Positions 23,582 to 33,645 are shown, numbered from the stretch's first letter. The stretch: DNA of 64,000 nt from Stictocephala bisonia (GCA_035578905.1 JAQJVL010000005.1:2402345-2466344); one strand, 5' to 3'. Translations and numbers: made by a program. Notes: a model not told the origin generated them from the sequence alone.

Positions 23582-24780
23582 CAATGCTAAATTTTGAAAC
23601 GCGAGATCGCTTAACTCACCGGCCAGATCATACGCGGCGCTAGTGGTAAAAACCGGCCAAGCGCGGTTGCCAAACTGTGGCTGGCCGGCCGGCCCAGCCG
23701 GCCAGGGAGAAATCCCTCGCTACGCATCGTCTCGGGTCTCTCAGGCTAGTCAACTACAACAGTCCCGCATGTATGGCATGAGCAGTCCAACAATGATGCA
23801 TATGCGGAATTTAATATTACTGTACATCTTTTACTGTTAAAACGTAATACTCATATTAACATTTTTTATTAACAATTATTGTTTGTTTAATTCGGTGCCT
23901 GCCCTAAACCACCCAATCTTAGTAATTACTAGGAAAAAATTAAAATAATCAGGTATTCTTTCCTATAGTACGTTTTTGTTTCTCTTGTTTACTATAGGTC
24001 TTCACCGACAAGTTTTGCATAACTTGGTGAGACCTAGATTTTGTACACACGAGTAAAAATAAGTAAATAAAACATATGGAAAAATATTTTGCCCGTGTAA
24101 TGGCCCGTGTAAATGAATAAAGTAAGTGTAAAAGCTTACTATCATGAATGTATTTAAGATAGTAATAATAATAATAATAAATACTTGCAAATTTGTAAAC
24201 AATAGCCTACATAAATGTTAGTAAAATTATTTTGTATACTTTATTATTTTATTGGCGTTGTCAGACTACAATTCCATACACGTAGCTTAATCAACTATTT
24301 AAAAAATACATTATTTTAAACGTTTCTTCAGGTATTCATCAGTAGGGTGCTATTTTCGCTCAAAACTTGACTAACTGAAAATTAGATAAATATAAAACAT
24401 AAATAATCCTATTACAAAGAACAAAAATGTTTTCCAATTTTATCGTGGCTAGGGAGATGATTTCTTTAAGTATTATTAAAGCCAAACAACACTGACTAAT
24501 CACAAATTCTCAAAAATCATAAGACCACGAAATTTGCTATAAACATTCATTATAGGCTATAGACATATACTAAGAGGGAATTTGTCAACAGTTTTTCTCA
24601 AAAATCTAAATTAAGGCAGATAACTAATATCCCAATACTAGCAAATCATTGTTACCCTAACAACGAGAAAGCTTATGACATGCACCGTTGACACTGTTGC
24701 ACACTTGACATAAGAGGTTATTTTTTAACAGTGTATTTAAACAATGTTGAACATGTAATACAAAGAAAAATAACAAAATT
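23582..24780. other. Interior of the 8.6-kb element, no gene seen
   Basis: A GC-rich patch rich in CCGGCC lies at 23610-23720. The rest is AT-rich with an (AAT)n run near 24164. No coding region recognised. Confidence 0.4.
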
Positions 24781-24784
24781 ACAC

Positions 24785-24851
24785 GTGTGAGTGAAATGAG
24801 CGTAGCCAGTAACGGGGTTTTGCACACTTAGCGTGCTGTGGTATCCCCTAG
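24785..24851 (+). mobile_element. Truncated Helitron 3' end
   Basis: GAGCGTAGCCAGTAACGGGG, then TTTTGCACACTTAGCGTGCT, then GTGGTATCCCCTAG followed by T. This matches, with changes, the 3' end of the Helitron at 26596-26671, and both finish in CCCCTAG^T. No TC-type 5' end was found upstream, so this is probably a truncated older copy. Confidence 0.5.
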
Positions 24852-24852
24852 T

Positions 24853-25443
24853 TTAAGAAAAAATTAGGTTTTGGATTATTACTATTATTTTTTACAGTTT
24901 TAAATGGGTAAAAAAAAAAATGTTTAAAGGAACATAAATATCGAATGGGGAAAAAGTGTTTGGGAGATTGAAGGCGATAGGTTCCATGCTCGGTCCTCTT
25001 AATACCGATACGGCGCCCGCACAATGGTTGCCATCGACGTGGACACTACTAGAGACGTATGGGGTGTTCATGTTGGATGGTAGTCAAAGTTCGGATGTTG
25101 TGTAGGGAAGAGAACTGAGTGTCAGACTTGTCCGTTAGCTGAAAATCAGACCAAACTATGTGGTTCGTATTTTACGGAAAGCTGCAGGTCCAATAGTTGC
25201 CCTGGCTGTTAATCAATTGCACTTTCTACAATCAGACTACACTCATATCATCGTTCATATTCGCCTTAAAATACGCACAACGTTGTGGCGGCGTCTCATA
25301 TGTTAGAACGAATACTGTTTCCTCCAAACTAGATGGAAAATAATATTTGAGGCAAAGTTCAAAGAATGCGCGCCGATCACGTGTTCATCTACTTCCTGCA
25401 TCCTTTCCATCTGTAAAAAAAATTCTAAATAAAACTCAGTCAA
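24853..25443. other. Interior spacer of the 8.6-kb element
   Basis: No gene recognised. Confidence 0.4.
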
Positions 25444-26671
25444 TCTATATACTATAAAGCTCGATGTAGTGACTGACTGACTCACTGACACTAAATGTTG
25501 AGGCATTTCCCGGCGTCTTACCCCCATGAAGAGTATACTTGAATTGAAGCTCTCTGTCTGAAACCTCCAGAAAATTTCACAAAAGTTTACTTTTTTCACT
25601 CATATACAAGCGGCCTTTTTACCCAAAACTTCCCCAATGTCCTCAATGGAAAAAATCACTAAAAAGTAGTTTTTATTACCTAAGTTGAAGAAAATCATTA
25701 GTAAAATGTCCAAACATTCACAGTTCTACATGTGTAACAAACGTGCACCTTAGTATATATGAATTTCAGCTTAATAACTCAAACATTTGTGGTATCGGGG
25801 GCTCGAAAACATAAAATTTTAAAAATTTAAAAAACTGATCTAATCTACTCAAGTGAGGTATCAATTTAAAGCCATTTCTCTCCTGAAACTAAATACAATA
25901 TCAGATTTTGAACAGGATAAATATTAAAGGGTAAATGCTCCTGAAACAAAACAAAAAACTCATAAATCCAGTAAAAGGGTAGTACAAAAATAAAACGTAC
26001 AAGTGGAGTACATAAAACTATAGGTATTTATCTCAAAAATTACATTTTACCTTTACATCTTGGAAGAGACAACGTTTAAGGGTTCTGCCCCCCCCCCCCA
26101 AATAAAAAGAAGCTCCAAAAACCCAAAATTGAGTACTAATGTCAAACTAATACACTCAAGTGGGGTATCAAAATAAAAGTATTTTTCACTTAAATACTAA
26201 TTTACCATCAGATTTGAGAACAGTCTATGTTTAGGGGTTCCGCTGCCCCAAAAACCAAAATTAATGGTCATACTGGTTAAAAATCCTGACGAGGCAGAGG
26301 GCCGATATTTCTCACGAGGCGACATGCCGAGATCCACAAATGGACTGTAGCAGTACCTTGGTGAGGCCGCAAGCCGAACGTTCCCCCGCGAGGCCGTAGG
26401 CCGAGTTCCATAACTGCCTGTAGAAGAGCGTCTTGGCGAGGCCGTAGGCCGAGCTCCTCCACGAGGCCGCAGGCCGAGTTCCTCAAATGGGACTGTAGCA
26501 GAGTGTCTTGGTGAGACCGCGAGCCGTACCTTCCCCCGCGAGGCCTGTAGCAGAGCGTCTTGGCGTGGCCGAAGGCCGAGCTCCCCCACGAGGCCGCAGG
26601 TGACCCATATCTCACGAGCACAGCGAGTGACGACGGGGTTGGCATGCAAAGCGGGCAGGGGTGTCCCCTAG
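25444..26671 (+). mobile_element. Non-autonomous Helitron, 1,228 bp
   Basis: The 5' end TCTATATACTATAAAGC at 25444 has the TC(TATAT) start typical of Helitrons, followed by GTGACTGACTGACTCACTGA. The 3' end at 26668-26671 is CTAG, fitting the CTRR rule, with GGGGTGTCCCC able to fold just before it. The element sits between A (25443) and T (26672), the AT insertion preference of Helitrons, and there are no TIRs or target duplication. It has no Rep/helicase gene. Inside are three diverged units of about 153 bp (near 25849, 26003 and 26155, each with an ACTCAAGTGGGGTATCAA-like start) and a GC-rich repeat block. Confidence 0.7.
26285..26600. repeat. GC-rich GAGGCCGCAGGCCGAG repeats inside the Helitron
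   Basis: Short words GAGGCCGCAGGCCGAGTTCC and CTGTAGCAGAGCGTCTTGGC alternate several times with variation. The block is far richer in GC than its surroundings. Overlapping minus-strand frames of 122 and 150 codons here are by-products of the composition. Confidence 0.8.
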
Positions 26672-27336
26672 TTTCTGAATAAAATTGGTTTGGTTTCGGT
26701 TATTTTATCATTGTGTCTTGTTATAACTTAGTGTTTTAATGGAGAGAAAGAAAGACTACGACAGTTTGTGTTAGAGGAAGTTTAAAAATTTATACAAATA
26801 TAATCACTGCGGATATTAAGGTTCCCAAAACACCTATCACAAGTGTACGTGGAGAACTGTGGTAAGTGAAAGAAATTTTTTAAATAATACACATCATTTA
26901 GGCCTAGATTATTTTCCTCGAGCCATTTGTGCCATGTGTTAATATAAATTAATCAAACGTCTTCTGCGTCTTGTCCCCGCATTATCAATTATCTTCTATT
27001 GTCTAAAACTGTAACAATGCCATGAGTAAACTGAAAAATACTAAATTAAAATGTTAAAGTGTTTAGCAAAGCCCGTCTTCAACCGTATGGTAGCGCTATC
27101 AGCGTTCACGGAGTGAATGTGACGAATGCTGTAGTCGCACACTATTCACACACCTTACTTCACTAATCTATGCAATACATTTCCTGCAACAAAAGTATAC
27201 CCACATTCGTATTTGGTGACTAATCGTTAAAATGAATAAGTGAAACCAGTTTGATATAAACTCCACGTTAGACCAAACTATTTATATTATCATAATCCGG
27301 GTAGGACCGTGTCTGATTGCTATGTATAGTAATTAG
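26672..27336. other. Interior spacer of the 8.6-kb element
   Basis: No gene recognised. Confidence 0.4.
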
Positions 27337-27386
27337 ATGTTGCCGACGTTTCGAGTGCATTGCAGCTCTCATCTTCAGGGCGACAT
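27337..27386 (-). ncRNA. Small hammerhead ribozyme-like motif (minus strand)
   Basis: Read on the minus strand: ATGTCGCC, CTGAAGA, TGAGAGCTGCAATGCACTC, GAAA, CGTC, GGCAACAT. CTGAAGA fits the conserved CUGANGA box and GAAA the second core box. GAG/CTC and TGC/GCA can form stem II. ATGTCGCC pairs with GGCAACAT at 7 of 8 positions as stem I. Stem III is almost absent (ACGU), with the cleavage site after GUC, as in the small hammerheads reported with Penelope-like retroelements, which act as dimers. Activity is inferred only. Confidence 0.5.
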
Positions 27387-27436
27387 ACTCATCACCAGGT
27401 ACATTACATATACTCTGTGGATCTAGTAACAGAGTG

Positions 27437-27483
27437 TGTTGCCCTGAAGATGAAACTGCAATGCACTTGAAACGTCGGCAACA
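27437..27483 (+). ncRNA. Small hammerhead ribozyme-like motif (plus strand)
   Basis: TGTTGCC (27437-27443), CTGAAGA (27444-27450), a stem II region with TGCAATGCA, GAAA (27469-27472), CGTC (27473-27476), GGCAACA (27477-27483). Stem I pairs perfectly over 7 bp. The core boxes and the near-absent stem III match the minus-strand copy 50 bp away. Stem II is weaker than in the other copy. No Penelope reverse transcriptase or GIY-YIG region was seen nearby. Confidence 0.5.
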
Positions 27484-28885
27484 TGTACATAGCGTGCATA
27501 CAAGGTGAAAAAAATATAGAAACGCTGTCACAGCTTTTATATGACTTAACATATAAAAGTGAAATCTTGCACATCATCTTGGTCACAAATACCTACTTTT
27601 TCATACCATTAGTGACTTTTCATCCTTTCACTGGTACGGCCCGTGAGGAGTTGAACGAACATCTTCATCTTAAATCTAAGCCAAGTTTGGTATTCAATGA
27701 AAAGTCTATTTAAGAGAATTAATTGTCGCAAACTGGACTTGGAAAGGATTATTCTTTACAGAGTAGTGGTCATTTGAATGTCATGAAAAACAAATTTAAT
27801 CTTTTGTCTTGTGAAGTAACTAATTTGTATGGTTATTTTTCCATACATAATTTGATAATTTAATTTCTCTTAGTAATTGTGTTTAAGACTTTTATCTGTT
27901 CTAAAGACTTGGATATAAATCAGTCTTTTAACTGTGTCACCAATATTCCTTTTTTGTCTCTTAATTTGTCCACTTTAAAGTATCTAGTTGCATCTTTTCT
28001 TGTTTGATTTTTAAACGGGTCAGTTTAAGGTACCCTCTGGAACATCTACAGGCAAGTCGGTTCCTCAATCACTACTCAAATATGAACAGAACGTGTGAAC
28101 AATGTACAATCTACAAGCAGTAATAAGCACCCTATTAAATTGGCCAAATTGAAAGGTTTAAAAATGTGAAAAGGGATGTAGAAAATAGGGGGTTGAGTAA
28201 GACGAATAAAAATAATGTGGTTATGAAAGATCGAGATATGAAAATTTTTGGTGATAAGATATAATTTTTAAAATAGTCAATATGTTTACTATGTGTTTAC
28301 AGTATTTGTTTTGTATTGTATAACACTTTTAGGGCGTATTTATGTAACAATTTATATTTTGTTTTTGGGTTTAATCAAATGTTTATTAATGTAAATAGTT
28401 CATAAATGTATCGATAGTTAAAAGTATAACTTCTAATTATACGTTTCAAGGATCCTTATAAGCATGTGCTATCAATACAATTTGCTTGTCTCTGTATCTG
28501 CTCAGGTACAGTATATAGTAACTATAAACATTGCTGATATCCAGTCGGTCTAAAATAAGTAAAAAATCAATCAATTTGTTAAATTGAAAGGTTAAAAAAT
28601 AGTAAGCCCTAATATAAATGAATAAAAATAATGAGCTTATGAGAGGGATGTATTGAGAAATTGTGGTGAATAAATTCTGTATAGTTTGTATGTCTAAATT
28701 ATATGTTATATTTTATAGTTCCTCGTGGTGTAATATCACTGACAATGCCCAAGCTAACTGCAGAATTAAAATCTTGGTTTTCTTATCATCCATCGTTATT
28801 TTATCTTCCTTAAAAAATTAATTGTTTCATAATTTAATTTGATAAATTATCATAAATGTTTCATAAACTTGTTAATTAAGAATAC
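27484..28885. other. Interior spacer of the 8.6-kb element
   Basis: AT-rich. Frames of up to 76 codons without domains. Nothing supported. Confidence 0.4.
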
Positions 28886-28928
28886 AATTGAAGAGCAAGA
28901 ATGCAAAACGCGTTATATCCATTTTGGT
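28886..28928 (+). repeat. Left terminal repeat of the DUF7869-like transposon
   Basis: Starts AATT then GAAGAGCAAGAATGCAAAAC and continues to 28928. It is the exact complement of 31737-31779 over 43 bp. AATT is taken as the four-base target duplication, leaving 39-bp TIRs that start GAAGAG. Confidence 0.92.
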
Positions 28929-29085
28929 TACTTTTCAGGAATTAAAAAAAACGTTTTAAGAGTAAATTAAAGAAGAGAATGTAAACCTTTAATTTCTAAT
29001 CAATGTAAATGTTCCACCAGATACTGCTGGCAACACCAATTTTGCTATATATTTTTTTTTATTCCTCAAAAAAAGAAAAAAAGAA

Positions 29086-29254
29086 TGGATATAAGTGATT
29101 TTGCACCAAACAGAGAGTTAGTTTTGCTGGATTTAACTGATTTTGAACCAACAACTGCAGAAAAATTGGATATAAGTGGTTTTGAAACAAACACTGGATA
29201 TAACGTGTTTTGAAACAAATACTGGATATGGGCCTAAATGGGTTTAAACCAAAC
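29086..29254 (+). repeat. Left subterminal repeats, five copies
   Basis: Units start TGGATATAAGTGGTTTTGAA or close variants (TGGATTTAAC, TGGATATGGG) and end in ACCAAA or AACAAA, spaced 28-42 bp. They lie beyond the 3' end of the gene. Confidence 0.8.
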
Positions 29255-29434
29255 ACAAAGTAGTATAGGTTGTGTGAACTTTTATTCAACACACTTTGCA
29301 ACACAAATTTGAGATAAACATATTTGTAAAAAAGTCAAGAAGTTAAAAAAACCAGTGAACAAAATAAAAGCACAACTTGACATTTTTGAATTTGATATTT
29401 TAGTGTTATTTATATTTTAAATGAGTCCATCATG

Positions 29435-29440
29435 TTTATT
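29435..29440 (-). terminator. Polyadenylation signal of the transposase gene
   Basis: AATAAA on the minus strand, 38 bp after the stop codon. Confidence 0.5.
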
Positions 29441-29477
29441 TACACTAACAAAGCATAAGAGTTCATGTAAAAAAGGC

Positions 29478-31379
29478 TCAAACTATATCAGTGCTTTGTT
29501 CGATGTCCAAGCAGTCACAGTTATCATTTGGCACCACATCTGCTTCAACTCCACCGATAGGTAAATTGTGGTAGAACAGAAACCTTTCGTCATTTTCATA
29601 ATCATCCCCGAATATTTTTTTCAAAAGCTGATTAATGTCCTTCATTTTAGCTTCAGGCACTAGCCGGTGTGGGGGCATTAATGGTGGCTTCTCTCTTGAG
29701 TATGTTTCGTTTACTTTTAGTAAACACACAGGCAGACAAGTATCTACTGAGTAGTGCTCCTCGTTGGTTACCATGACCATTTGTTCATTGTCATTTAACA
29801 AATTGTTTTTCTTCTTCTTTTTAATGATAACTCTTTTGGCCTTTTGGATGTTTGGAAGATTCTTGAACTGGCGCTGGGTCTTTTCTTTCCAATTGTTTAT
29901 TGACCAGTCTTTAGGGTAAACAAACACGCCATCACAGTGTTTTCTATACACTTCATGGTAGGCTTCAGGTAAAAGAATTGTGTCAATATTTTTTAAGTCT
30001 TGTTGGATCCTTCCGAAAAGCCTATCGCTGGGCAAAAAGCTGTGACCTTTCACTGGGAATACTACGATGACAGTTTTAATATTTTCAGGAGCAATTGTTA
30101 AAAACCAGTTTTGGAGCATACCTAGCACAATGTTATTTTTGTTTTGCCCCCCACATCCGTCACTTGTTAGAACTAGTTTTTTTATTTTATCAGAGTCCTT
30201 AGTTTTTGGAAAAACATTGCAAAGGTAATGGTAGAGGGCACTTGCAATTTGGTTTGATCCTCGTTCAGATTGGTTCTCAGTCGAGGTAAATGAGTAGTTT
30301 TTACTGTTACTCACGTCACACAAGCCTAAGTTGTACAGCCCAATTTGGCGAGAATAAAAAGCCTCTTGAACGGGAACTTTTGGAAGACATTGAACTTGTT
30401 GTAGGTCAAATGCTACAACATGATTTTCAGGTTGATTCTTAAAATCTTTAACCATACTATAGTAAGCCTTGGATCGAGCTTTGTGTACTTTCAACTCCCT
30501 TTTGTGAACCTTACGCAATTCTTCATCAACTTCAGTTTTTAGCTTGCTTAATAAATGCTCGCATGTTGTACAAACATCTACTCGAGGGTTAGAAAATCCC
30601 ACATTAAACTCCTTTGAAAAAATGTCGTAGAACATGGATTGGCTTACCTTAAAGTTTTCTTCAACCGTTGAATTGTAAACACAGTGCAAGTGTCTGCAGC
30701 TTTGCAACTCTGATGGTAAATAAAGGCGAACACTTTTGTTTCGACCGTAATGGCTTTCCCTTGCTTTTAAGTTTGAAATAAATTTCCTAACCTCCTGCTT
30801 TTTAGCAACGTTTTTGTCAAGCACTCGATCCCCTCCTCTCTTCTCCGCAGGCAATAAGCCTGTTTTAAAATAGCACTTCACAACACCTGATATTCTGCTG
30901 GAGCCAATGGGCTTGATTACATTTTGAAAAGTTACCCTACATACACGTATACGTTTTCCTTCAACAGGTTTTACAAAAAACTCAGGAGCTACTTCACGCC
31001 GTTTTTTTATGTCTTGCTGACTAACACGGCATCTGCTGGCAGGGTTTGTAACTATATTTAACATTAAAAATTTATCTTGGTCAACTTTTGTCTTGTTTTT
31101 AAATAAATTTCTCCGAAACAGTTTCACATCTTCATTTTTTAGGAGTGAACATCTAAATACTCCACCAGTAGTACTGCCATCATCGTTTTTAAGTACTAAG
31201 TGGTTACATACCTGCCGCCATTCAGGGAAGGTTCCATGAGGTTCCACAAATGGATCACTGTAGCGCATTTTCTTCTTGACTTTTCTCACATTCACTTTGT
31301 TTTTCTTTCTTTTACTACCAACATTACCTACACTGACACTAACACACCCTTCAACATCATCATCACCTCCCATTTCCAT
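29478..31379 (-). CDS. Putative transposase of the DUF7869-like arthropod family
   Basis: This is an intact 633-residue protein and the only gene of the transposon. Residues 20-40 are strongly basic (KRKKNK, RKVKKK), a likely nuclear signal. Residues 263-275 read SNPRVDVCTTCEH, a Cys pair (C270, C273) typical of the zinc-binding start of this family. Three acidic motifs follow: AFDLQQ (D325), SDGCGGQNKN (D407) and GHSFLPSDRLFG (D452). Their order and spacing suit an RNase H-like catalytic core of DDE/DDD type. A second basic run (KKKKK, about 520-525) and a Cys-containing tail complete it. The ATG at 31379 lies 358 bp inside the right TIR, and a second ATG two codons on has a better context. 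TTTATT at 29435-29440 gives a minus-strand AATAAA about 40 bp past the stop. The family is known to me only as uncharacterised, so the transposase role is inferred from the TIRs and motifs. Confidence 0.8.
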   Translation of the reverse strand: MEMGGDDDVEGCVSVSVGNVGSKRKKNKVNVRKVKKKMRYSDPFVEPHGTFPEWRQVCNHLVLKNDDGSTTGGVFRCSLLKNEDVKLFRRNLFKNKTKVDQDKFLMLNIVTNPASRCRVSQQDIKKRREVAPEFFVKPVEGKRIRVCRVTFQNVIKPIGSSRISGVVKCYFKTGLLPAEKRGGDRVLDKNVAKKQEVRKFISNLKARESHYGRNKSVRLYLPSELQSCRHLHCVYNSTVEENFKVSQSMFYDIFSKEFNVGFSNPRVDVCTTCEHLLSKLKTEVDEELRKVHKRELKVHKARSKAYYSMVKDFKNQPENHVVAFDLQQVQCLPKVPVQEAFYSRQIGLYNLGLCDVSNSKNYSFTSTENQSERGSNQIASALYHYLCNVFPKTKDSDKIKKLVLTSDGCGGQNKNNIVLGMLQNWFLTIAPENIKTVIVVFPVKGHSFLPSDRLFGRIQQDLKNIDTILLPEAYHEVYRKHCDGVFVYPKDWSINNWKEKTQRQFKNLPNIQKAKRVIIKKKKKNNLLNDNEQMVMVTNEEHYSVDTCLPVCLLKVNETYSREKPPLMPPHRLVPEAKMKDINQLLKKIFGDDYENDERFLFYHNLPIGGVEADVVPNDNCDCLDIEQSTDIV

Positions 31380-31539
31380 TAAAATTCAATACCAAAACTT
31401 ACTTCTTACGTAAACACACAAACTGCAACCATCAACACTAACTCAAACATAACCTCAAAATGAATAACTATCACACATCAACAACAACTGCACAATGGAA
31501 TTGTGGGTCGGTGCTCACCATCTGTCTAGAGGTAGCTGA

Positions 31540-31676
31540 TGGATATAACTCAATCTACACCAAACACGCTTGGATATAACTTGATTTGAACCAAAATTGG
31601 ATATAATGTGGTTTGACTAAAACACTAATATTGAAAAAGCTTTTACTAACTGGATATATTTTGTTTTGAACCAAAA
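31540..31676 (+). repeat. Right subterminal repeats, four copies
   Basis: TGGATATAAC or variants at 31540, 31571, 31598 and 31651, each followed by a TTTGAACCAAAA-like end. They lie upstream of the transposase start, so they could also affect its transcription. Confidence 0.8.
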
Positions 31677-31736
31677 CCAGCAGTAACTTGTGTAACATAA
31701 CCTAAGCAATGTGTTTCGGTGCTTAGTTCAAAATCC

Positions 31737-31779
31737 ACCAAAATGGATATAACGCGTTTTGCATTCTTGCTCTTCAATT
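31737..31779 (+). repeat. Right terminal repeat of the DUF7869-like transposon
   Basis: Exact complement of 28886-28928. It includes a copy of the subterminal motif (TGGATATAACGCGTTTTGC from 31744) and ends in CTCTTC followed by AATT. Confidence 0.92.
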
Positions 31780-32118
31780 AAACAATCCCCTTTATTTAGA
31801 AGTGCATAAAATAGGTTTCATTTACTCAACGTATAACTTATGTATTAGAAGAATTTGGCTAAAATTCAAACAAGAGAATGTATAGGGTCAAAATACGCGG
31901 AGTTAAATGCAACGCAGTGAACGTAATCCGGGTCTTGCCCTCAGTGCCCTGTCTGACTGTCGGTTGGAGTTCTGTCTCTCCATTCTGTATTCCTCTCTCC
32001 ACTGTGGGAAAGTGGGAATCCCGCACTATAATCTGGCAACGCCGCGCCAGTTAGCGACCTTCTCAACGCCTTCATTTTGAGAAATACCATGAACTGCCCG
32101 TTTCATTATTTCCTATAC
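31780..32118. other. Right interior of the 8.6-kb element
   Basis: A GC-richer stretch (about 31890-32080) with no supported gene leads to the right TIR. Confidence 0.4.
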
Positions 32119-32150
32119 CGTGGGGCTTCTGTATCTGTCTATATTCTGTG
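32119..32150 (-). repeat. Right TIR of the 8.6-kb element
   Basis: Exact complement of 23550-23581, followed by the target duplication GTTATGG. Confidence 0.88.
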
Positions 32151-32345
32151 GTTATGGGAACACATCTACAATATATCAATCAACGTAACACATCAACACT
32201 GTATCATCAGTTATGGGAACACATCTACAATATATCAATCAACGTAACACATCAACACTGTATCATCAGTTATGGGAACACATGTACAATATATCAATCA
32301 ACGTAACACGTCAACATTGTATCATCAGTTATGGGAGTAATTCTA
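32151..32345. repeat. 59-bp satellite array, right part, about 3 copies
   Basis: Same unit and register as 21257-23549, in the AACGTAACACATC variant seen at the right end of the left part. It decays into diverged half-units until about 32420. Confidence 0.93.
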
Positions 32346-32420
32346 CACAACGTTATAACAGTCTTCGGAACACTTCAATATTGTATCAGTTACTGAGATT
32401 CGTCAATACTACATCATCAG

Positions 32421-33244
32421 CCGATGATCACATAATTTTAGAGTCAGATAAATAGGCTAAAATTATTCGCATACATCGGACAGTTAATCCACACAGTTGG
32501 CTACGATTAGAATAATTAATTTAAACATTATACAACAAATTATTAATTCCCTTTGGTTATTTTCTCATGATAAAAACATGAGGAATTCCTATCATATGTC
32601 TTGCATGTATACGAACTGTTTTAATTAAAAGCAAGAAATAAAACTGTAAAATAAGTATCTAGAAATCAGCGCCTTACCGCTGTGAGCAGGTCGGTAATTT
32701 TTCTTAAATACGGAGTAATGAATGTGAGTCCAGTAAAAGAGGCTATAATTTTGCGAGTAATAAGGGTGGGAGCAATTACCGTGGTTTGCGAACTGCAGAG
32801 AAGAACGGCGAGAGGCGACGGCGAACGTTGGTGTCACCTTAATTAGGTCCAGGTGAGCATAAATCTGTCGAGGCCAACAAAGTCTTGTCACCAAGATTAA
32901 CTCCTCGGGTGTTATTTTTGATTCGCCCACGAACATTGTCGGCTATCAACACGCACTCACCTATTTTATTTACTATACCTCGTAAATAAACCACACGTTA
33001 GTTTTTATCAACAGAACTTCAAGTAGTAATTAATCTATCAGTTATAATTTGACGATTCCACACTACATTGTGCTTGTACAATTGTAGGATTATGGTACGT
33101 AGATGTTCGATGTGATGTTTCGATATTTATGTATAAGTGTGTTGGCAATGGAACATCGAGAACAAAATGGACCGAAGAGTGTTTGGATTGTGAAACTTAT
33201 CCGATTGTAAAACATACTGATGCCTTAATGGAGTGTTACACGCA
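32421..33244. other. Unique spacer, no supported gene
   Basis: A minus-strand frame of 103 codons (32625-32936) shows no recognisable domain. Confidence 0.4.
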
Positions 33245-33645
33245 AGGATATGCTCGTGAGAATGCTGGTGGGCTAGCTTGTGGATTCGCTGATGAACCTA
33301 TTACACGTGAGTACGTGATGGGGGCAAGCTTGTGAACTTGCTGACGGGCCTATTACACGTGAGGATATGTTCGTGGGCAAGCTTGTGGACTTGCTGGCAA
33401 ACCTATTACACGCGAGGACACGCTCGTGGGCAAGCTTGTGATCTTGTTGATGTACCTATTACACGTGAGGACATGCTGGTGGGCAACCTTGTGATCTTGT
33501 TGATGGACCTATTACACGTGAGGACATGCTGGTGGGCAAGTTTGTGGGCTTGCTGACGGGCCTATTACACGTGAGGACATGATGGTGAGCAAGTTGTGGA
33601 CTTGCTGACGGACCTATTTATTACACATGAGAATATGCTCGTGGG
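33245..33645. repeat. 53-bp repeat array, about 7 copies
   Basis: The unit is GCTTGTGGACTTGCTGACGG, then GCCTATTACACGTGAGGACA, then TGCTGGTGGGCAA. Copies differ at many positions, so the array is older or less homogenised than most others here. Confidence 0.9.

Larger units (their letters stand above)
28890..31775 (-). mobile_element. Complete DNA transposon, 2,886 bp, with intact DUF7869-like gene
   Basis: Perfect 39-bp TIRs, an AATT on each outer side and a single uninterrupted 633-codon gene define an apparently complete autonomous element. Both subterminal regions carry repeats of TGGATATAA..GTTTTGAACCAAA: five on the left (29086, 29128, 29167, 29195, 29223) and four on the right (31540, 31571, 31598, 31651), all on the plus strand. 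The right TIR carries one more copy at 31744 and the left TIR its inverted copy. Such arrays are usually transposase binding sites. The perfect ends and open gene suggest recent activity. It sits within the 8.6-kb element. Confidence 0.85.
23550..32150. mobile_element. 8.6-kb element with perfect 32-bp TIRs and 7-bp target duplication
   Basis: The left end (23550-23581, starting CACAGAATATAGACAGATAC) and the right end (32119-32150) are exact complements over 32 bp, and weaker similarity continues inward (both have TGAAACG about 20 bases further in). GTTATGG lies immediately outside both ends (23543-23549 and 32151-32157), and the 59-bp satellite is in register on either side. This is the signature of cut-and-paste insertion. 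The body contains a Helitron, a hammerhead-like pair and a second, complete transposon. I found no transposase belonging to the outer element itself. The superfamily is open: seven-base duplications and CACAG termini do not match a family I can name with confidence. Confidence 0.8.

Noticed and set aside
26197..26649. Minus-strand frames of 122 and 150 codons
   Set aside because: They arise from GC-rich repeats inside the Helitron and overlap each other in different frames.
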